From LGRD01 sp031378125 (GTDB lineage Bacteria > Pseudomonadota > Gammaproteobacteria > Burkholderiales > Burkholderiaceae_C): a stretch of DNA of 11,023 nucleotides. Below, piece by piece: positions 7,768 through 11,023 of the stretch (position 1 is the first letter of the stretch; the number at the start of each line of letters is the position of its first letter). The notes below the pieces were generated by a model, which was not told where the DNA came from, did not search any database, and saw nothing but the letters and a program-made list of their open reading frames with translations. The stretch covers positions 1 to 11,023 of the forward strand of contig JANNDW010000135.1 in NCBI GenBank assembly GCA_031378125.1. The letters are read 5' to 3'. The translations under genes were made by a program, and so were the position numbers.

Positions 7768-8376
7768 ATGTCGCACCACCCGCTCGCGCTGATGCACCGA
7801 GACCCCGCGTCGCTGCTGCGCCAGACGATCAAGGGATGGGGTGGAACCAGCGATCTGTGGGTGTTCGGCTACGCCTCGCTGATCTGGCGGCCGGAGTTTG
7901 AATCCGTCGAACGACGCCCTGCCGCGGTCTACGGCTGGCACCGCGCGCTGGAGATGCATTCGCGCATCAACCGCGGCACACCCGAGCGCCCGGGGCTGGT
8001 GTTCGCGCTGGTGTCGGGGGGTTCGTGCCGCGGCATGGCCTACCGCATCGCGCGGCGCAAGGTAAAGAGCGAACTGGAGCGACTGTGGGCGCGTGAAATG
8101 CCCACCGGCGTCTACGACCCAAAATGGCTCGCCTGCCACACGAGCCATGGCCGGGTGCGGGCCCTGGGTTTTGCGCTCAGCCGCGCCAGCCCCAGCCACA
8201 CGGGGCCGGTCGCCGATGCGCAGATGCTGGACATCCTGCGCGGCGCCAGCGGTCGCTATGGGCGCACGCTGGACTACCTGCTGGAGACCGCAGCGTCGCT
8301 GCGTGCGCACGGTATTCGAGACTACAAAATCGAGCGCCTGGTGGCGCTGGCGCGCCAAAACGGGTTGGCCGAGTAA
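7768..8376 (+). CDS. ChaC-type gamma-glutamylcyclotransferase
   Basis: A 202-residue protein of the ChaC family, whose characterised members cleave glutathione to 5-oxoproline and Cys-Gly in the cytoplasm. Seen: the substrate-loop signature as FGYASLIW at 33-40 (YGSL in most members, with Gly replaced by Ala here), WHRAL and HSRINRGTPERPGLV, GMAYRI, and the probable catalytic acid E110 in LWAREMPTGVY. A C-terminal region YGRTLDYLLETAASLRAHGIRD is also family-like. The first 29 residues before LWVFGYASL are longer than in some homologues but are in frame with a promoter-like -10, so the ATG at 7768 is kept. The gene is divergent from edd and shares its 101-base upstream region. A role in glutathione turnover is inferred from the family, not shown. 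Confidence 0.9.
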   Translation: MSHHPLALMHRDPASLLRQTIKGWGGTSDLWVFGYASLIWRPEFESVERRPAAVYGWHRALEMHSRINRGTPERPGLVFALVSGGSCRGMAYRIARRKVKSELERLWAREMPTGVYDPKWLACHTSHGRVRALGFALSRASPSHTGPVADAQMLDILRGASGRYGRTLDYLLETAASLRAHGIRDYKIERLVALARQNGLAE

Positions 8377-8407
8377 GACGCCCCTCATGAGAAACAAACG
8401 CCGGGCC

Positions 8408-8665
8408 GCCCCAAGTGTTTCTCACCCCCTCGGGGGCAGACGACGTATGGCGTCGGCCTGGGGGCGCTCGCAAGGAAATGTGGCTCTGCCACTTTCCTTG
8501 ATCCCCGCGGGGGACGGACGCCGCCAGGCGGCGGCCTTGGGGCGCTCAGAAGAGCGCTCAGGCCAGCGCCGGGCCGTTCCGAGCGGCCTGAGCGGCCTGA
8601 GCTTCAAGAGCCACGCAGGGGCTCCTTTGTGGCCCCTGGGGGCGACGCCGCAAGCGTCTTGGGGC
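8408..8665. repeat. Mosaic palindromic element (REP/BIME-like) between convergent genes
   Basis: A 258-base gene-free stretch bounded by perfect 8-base inverted repeats: GCCCCAAG (8408-8415) and CTTGGGGC (8658-8665), with an extra internal CTTGGGGC at 8536-8543. Inside are at least eight hairpins: CCCCC/GGGGG (8425-8436), CGACG/CGTCG (8441-8455), a 13-bp stem with one bulged T (8471-8500), TCCCC/GGGGA (8502-8514), CGCCGC/GCGGCG (8519-8533), GCGCTC/GAGCGC with AGAA loop (8542-8557), AGGGGC/GCCCCT (8617-8637) and GACGC/GCGTC (8644-8658). A tandem 9-base repeat GAGCGGCCT occurs at 8581-8598. The layout suggests about three related units, each ending in a (T/C)TGGGG-like box. It fills the whole gap between two genes that end toward each other, a typical site for such elements. 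Confidence 0.7.
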
Positions 8666-8675
8666 AGTCATCAAT

Positions 8676-9296
8676 TCAGCGCATTTCGAGCGGCGCCTCG
8701 GCCAGCATCAGGCGCACGCGGGCCAGGTCGGCCTCGGTGTCCACATCGACCAGCACGCCGGGGTCGTTGAGCTCCAGCCCCAGGGCCGGATAGCGCGCCA
8801 CCAGCCGGCGCGCGCCCTCGTCGCCAGCCAGTGTCGCCAGTTCGGAATACAGCTCCGCGGAGAACCCGACCGGGTGCCCGCGCCGCCCTTTGTAGTGCGC
8901 GCACACCACCGGGTGGTGTTCCAGCTGCGCGGCCACGGCCGCCAGCGTGGCGGGCCGCACCAGGGGCATGTCGGCCGGCAAGATCAGCCACCCGCCAGCA
9001 TTGGCGCGCGCGCTGACGCCCGACGCGATCGAATGCCCCATGCCCAGATGCGCAGCGCTGCCCGCACCCGCTTCGGGCAGCACGATCACGTCGCGCGCAG
9101 CCACGCTGCGGCGGGCCATGTCGGCCAGCGGCTCGGTCGTGACCACGACCACCGGCAGATGGCTCGCGATCGCGTGGCGCAAGGTGGTGCCCAGCACGGT
9201 GGCGCCGCCCAGCGTCTGGCTGAGCTTGTGCGCCAGCCCGAGGAAGCGCTCTCCCCTGCCCGCTGCCAACACGATCACCGCCGGTCGCGATTTCAT
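8676..9296 (-). CDS. MocA/MobA-like nucleotidyltransferase
   Basis: A 206-residue NTP-transferase-3 protein, the family that attaches CMP or GMP to the molybdenum cofactor. Seen: the nucleotide-binding VLAAGRGERF at 9-18, the metal-binding DMP with D109 in LILPADMPLV, GRRGHPVGF at 137-145 as in MocA-type enzymes, and a C-terminal LVDVDTEADL. The RGHPV motif favours MocA-like cytidylyltransferases over MobA, but no molybdenum hydroxylase or XdhC gene is next to it, so substrate is open. The lysine usually found after LAAGxGxRxG-x-K appears as HKL (K24). The ATG at 9296 is preferred, with AAGG seven bases upstream; a TTG at 9311 would add five residues. It is convergent with the ChaC-like gene across the palindromic element. 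Confidence 0.85.
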   Translation of the reverse strand: MKSRPAVIVLAAGRGERFLGLAHKLSQTLGGATVLGTTLRHAIASHLPVVVVTTEPLADMARRSVAARDVIVLPEAGAGSAAHLGMGHSIASGVSARANAGGWLILPADMPLVRPATLAAVAAQLEHHPVVCAHYKGRRGHPVGFSAELYSELATLAGDEGARRLVARYPALGLELNDPGVLVDVDTEADLARVRLMLAEAPLEMR

Positions 9297-9502
9297 CACC
9301 CTGCCTTTCAAGCTGCTGCGCGGGCCCGGCGCGTCGCCATCCCCCGTTGGACTAGCATGGAAGCCGATCGCCGATTGAGCCAGTGGGTCGAATACCTACG
9401 GGCATTCCCCGTCAGCAATATTGCGGATGAAAAGTTTCATGCAGGTACACGTTCTGCTGCATCGCAAGCACGCGGCGGGCCGAGGGGCAGGCGCGCGCTG
9501 CC

Positions 9503-9508
9503 TATACT
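9503..9508 (+). promoter_or_regulatory. Candidate -10 element of pdxH (leaderless)
   Basis: TATACT (5/6 match to TATAAT) ends six bases before the pdxH ATG. The implied transcription start coincides with the start codon, and no Shine-Dalgarno is present. A -35 match is not evident. The rest of 9312-9502, between the divergent nucleotidyltransferase and pdxH starts, shows no gene. Confidence 0.45.
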
Positions 9509-9514
9509 GACCGC

Positions 9515-10150
9515 ATGCCAAACATCGCGGACCTTCGAAAGAGTTACGAGCGCGCCGAACTCGACGAATCGGCTTCCAAATCCGACCCGTCGAAGCAGTT
9601 CGAGTTGTGGCTGCAACAGGCGCTCGATGCGCAGCTGCCCGAGCCCAACGCGATGACCCTGGCCACCGTGGCCGACAACGGCCGGCCTTCAACCCGCGTC
9701 GTGCTGATCAAGGGTTTCGATGAACGCGGCATCGTCTGGTACACCAACTACCAAAGCCGCAAGGGCCGCGAGCTGGCGGCGAATGCCTTTGCGGCATTGC
9801 AGTTCCACTGGGTCGAACTGGAGCGTGTGGTCCGCATTGAAGGCCGCGTGGAAACGGTGGCCGCCGAAGAGTCCGACGCGTACTTTCAGTCGCGCCCGCT
9901 GGACCACCGCCTGGGCGCCTGGGCCTCGCCGCAAAGCGAGGTGATCACGTCGCGCGCGGTGCTGGTGGCCAATGCGGCGAAGGCCGGCGCGCAGTTCCTG
10001 CTCCACCCGCCGCGCCCGCCGCACTGGGGCGGTTACCGGCTGCAACCCGACAGCTGGGAGTTCTGGCAGGGGCGCAAGTCGCGCCTGCACGACCGGCTGC
10101 GCTACCGGCTGCTGAAAGGCGCCTGGGTGCGCGAGCGCCTGGCGCCCTGA
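9515..10150 (+). CDS. pdxH: Pyridoxamine/pyridoxine 5'-phosphate oxidase
   Basis: FMN enzyme that oxidises pyridoxamine or pyridoxine 5'-phosphate to pyridoxal 5'-phosphate in the cytoplasm, the last step of vitamin B6 biosynthesis and salvage. The 211-residue protein matches the family along its length: N-terminal LRKSYERAELDE, NAMTLATV near 45-52, the FMN-binding STRVVLIKGFDERGIVWYTN near 59-78, SRKGRELAANAFAALQFHW, the SRPLDHRLGAWASPQS segment, and the C-terminal signature WEFWQGRKSRLHDR ending in RLAP as in E. coli. Nothing is missing. The ATG at 9515 is six bases after TATACT and lacks a ribosome site, so the mRNA may be leaderless. It is divergent from the nucleotidyltransferase gene and convergent with the nitrate-transporter ATPase gene. 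Confidence 0.97.
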   Translation: MPNIADLRKSYERAELDESASKSDPSKQFELWLQQALDAQLPEPNAMTLATVADNGRPSTRVVLIKGFDERGIVWYTNYQSRKGRELAANAFAALQFHWVELERVVRIEGRVETVAAEESDAYFQSRPLDHRLGAWASPQSEVITSRAVLVANAAKAGAQFLLHPPRPPHWGGYRLQPDSWEFWQGRKSRLHDRLRYRLLKGAWVRERLAP

Positions 10151-10319
10151 GCTGCAGCGTGGTGCGATATCCGCCGCAGGCCGCGGCCGAAGCCCTGATG
10201 CAATGGGGCATGGCAGGCCTGCAATGAAACGAGCGTCGCTCGATGTCGGGCAGGGTGCGCGAGGGTCGGTTGTCGGCCCGCTGCTGCCGTTGAACGGCTG
10301 CTTTGCGGATGCTGGGGCG

Positions 10320-10453
10320 GGATCGGGCCGCTGGCGCATGCTGCTGCGCTCATTCCCGGGGACAGAGCCCCGGGCGCTCGCCAGGCACAAACAGTCCACT
10401 GGACTGTTTGTGTCCGGGCTCGCTCCCCCGGCCGGAAGAGACCGGCCCGATCC
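10320..10453. repeat. Nested palindrome module A
   Basis: An outer perfect 11-base inverted repeat (GGATCGGGCCG at 10320-10330, CGGCCCGATCC at 10443-10453) encloses two further hairpins. One is CCCGGGG/CCCCGGG around a six-base loop (10355-10374). The other is a 27-base palindrome at 10386-10412 with 13-base perfect arms around a single central C. The whole could fold as a three-way RNA or DNA structure. Its location between convergent genes fits a repeat element or bidirectional transcription stop. Confidence 0.65.
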
Positions 10454-10500
10454 TGTCCACCTGGGCTTCTTTTTCAGCGGTTGCCAAACACCCGAATGCA

Positions 10501-10602
10501 GCCGAGGGCGTTGGGTGGGCGACGCAGCGAAGTAAAGGGGGAGGGCCGAGTCTTTTCCGGCCCGGAGGACATTCGCGGAGTTGCCCACCCGATGACCTCG
10601 GC
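10501..10602. repeat. Nested stem module B
   Basis: Three concentric stems share one axis: GCCGAGG/CCTCGGC (10501-10507, 10596-10602), GGGTGGGC/GCCCACCC (10513-10520, 10583-10590) and GGGCCG/CGGCCC (10543-10548, 10558-10563) with the nine-base loop AGTCTTTTC. The predicted fold is a single elongated hairpin of about 100 bases with an asymmetric internal loop that includes AGTAAAGGGGGA. It could be a mobile palindromic repeat or a structured RNA; no promoter for it is evident. Confidence 0.55.
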
Positions 10603-10831
10603 CCGCGCGGCCCGTCAACGTGAACGCAAGGAAGCAGTCGTTCGCGAAGGGCAACAACGGGCCGAAAGGTGTCGGGTGCGCAGTCTGGCAGGGGATCAGT
10701 TTCATCCTAGTGGCTCCACCACGCCACTCGACCCGTGGCGCACGAGACACATCAAATCGGGTGCATCCCCAACCGACGCAGCGCCCGTCATTTCAATACC
10801 TTGCATGCGCCGATCCCCCGCCCCGCCAAGC

Positions 10832-11023
10832 TCACGCCGCCGTCTTCTCGACGTGCCCCTGCCGCGTGTACAAAAAGTCCAGCACCTCCTTGCGGCACTG
10901 CACGTACTGGCGGTCTTCGGCGAGCGCGACGCGGTGGCGCGGGCGCGGCAGGTCGACGCGCAGGATTTCGCCGATGGTGGCGGCCGGGCCGTTGGTCATC
11001 ATCACGATGCGGTCGGACAGCAA
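10832..11023 (-). CDS. nrtD: Nitrate ABC transporter ATP-binding protein, NrtD-like (5' part outside window)
   Basis: The visible 63 residues are the C-terminal end of an ABC ATPase of the nitrate/sulfonate/taurine group. SDRIVMMTNGPAATIGEIL directly follows where the conserved H-loop should be, then DLPRPRHRVALAEDRQY and VLDFLYTRQ, a tail characteristic of NrtC/NrtD proteins of nitrate/nitrite uptake. It stops soon after this tail, so it lacks the extra substrate-binding domain of NrtC and is NrtD-like. The protein would act on the inner face of the cytoplasmic membrane with a permease and a binding protein, presumably encoded beyond the right edge. Walker motifs and start codon are outside the window; the first codon seen is a Leu. 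The gene symbol is provisional. Confidence 0.85.
   Translation of the reverse strand: MLSDRIVMMTNGPAATIGEILRVDLPRPRHRVALAEDRQYVQCRKEVLDFLYTRQGHVEKTAA

Larger units (their letters stand above)
10151..10831. other. 681-base gene-free convergent gap with structured elements
   Basis: Between the stops of pdxH and the NrtD-like gene I find no convincing gene. It contains two nested inverted-repeat modules (10320-10453 and 10501-10602, listed separately) and a small hairpin GCCGTT/AACGGC at 10286-10298. Several frames are open here on both strands, but the longest minus-strand one runs antisense through pdxH and is best explained by GC content. From 10603 to 10831 I see no clear structure or gene. 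Confidence 0.55.

Noticed and set aside
9689..10750. Long minus-strand open frame of about 350 codons across the pdxH/nrtD gap
   Set aside because: Two thirds or so runs through palindromic sequence and the rest is antisense to pdxH, whose protein is unmistakable. Composition is Pro/Arg/Ala-rich without domain signals. A short protein confined to the gap starting near 10708 cannot be excluded but has no support.

Overview
The window is GC-rich (mostly G/C at third codon positions) and reads as chromosomal DNA of a betaproteobacterium. Burkholderiales, and within it a Comamonadaceae-like lineage, is the best guess. This rests on the style of the proteins (Entner-Doudoroff pair, ChaC with FGYASL, Gdt1 with GTTLGMMLANVPAV, NrtD-like ATPase), on weak -10-only promoters, and on GC-rich mosaic palindromes between tail-to-tail genes. 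No phage, transposase, CRISPR array, tRNA or rRNA is visible. Taxonomy is inferred, not tested.

Left part (1-3340). A minus-strand pair, a BamE-like lipoprotein and the start of a Spx/ArsC-type (YffB-like) reductase, overlaps by 17 bases and runs out of the window. Divergent from it is a two-gene plus-strand operon, a metallo-beta-lactamase-fold hydrolase and a short-chain dehydrogenase, joined by an ATGA overlap. Downstream lies a half-length Gdt1/TMEM165-type transporter gene with only one of the family's two EMGDKT motifs, followed by a good intrinsic terminator.

Middle part (3342-7767). A five-helix membrane protein of unknown function, a GFA-type zinc protein and glyoxalase I (gloA) lie on the plus strand. 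They face eda and edd, the two Entner-Doudoroff enzymes, on the minus strand. The edd promoter has a 19-base operator palindrome filling its -35/-10 spacer, which suggests direct repression, plausibly by a HexR-type sugar-phosphate regulator encoded elsewhere.

Right part (7768-11023). A ChaC-type gamma-glutamylcyclotransferase is divergent from edd. A MocA-like nucleotidyltransferase (minus), pdxH (plus) and the 3' end of a nitrate-type ABC transporter ATPase (minus) follow. The two convergent gaps here (8377-8675 and 10151-10831) hold elaborate nested inverted repeats and no convincing gene.

Functional links: GFA, GloA and ChaC all belong to families tied to glutathione or aldehyde handling, and Edd/Eda yield pyruvate and glyceraldehyde 3-phosphate, but they are separate transcription units and do not form a proven pathway. 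Most of the window is ordinary housekeeping. The observations most worth a second look are the half-size Gdt1 (possible internal deletion between its two repeats), the edd operator/promoter, the structured convergent-gap elements, and the apparently leaderless chaC-like and pdxH genes. I do not see a clear new biological system.
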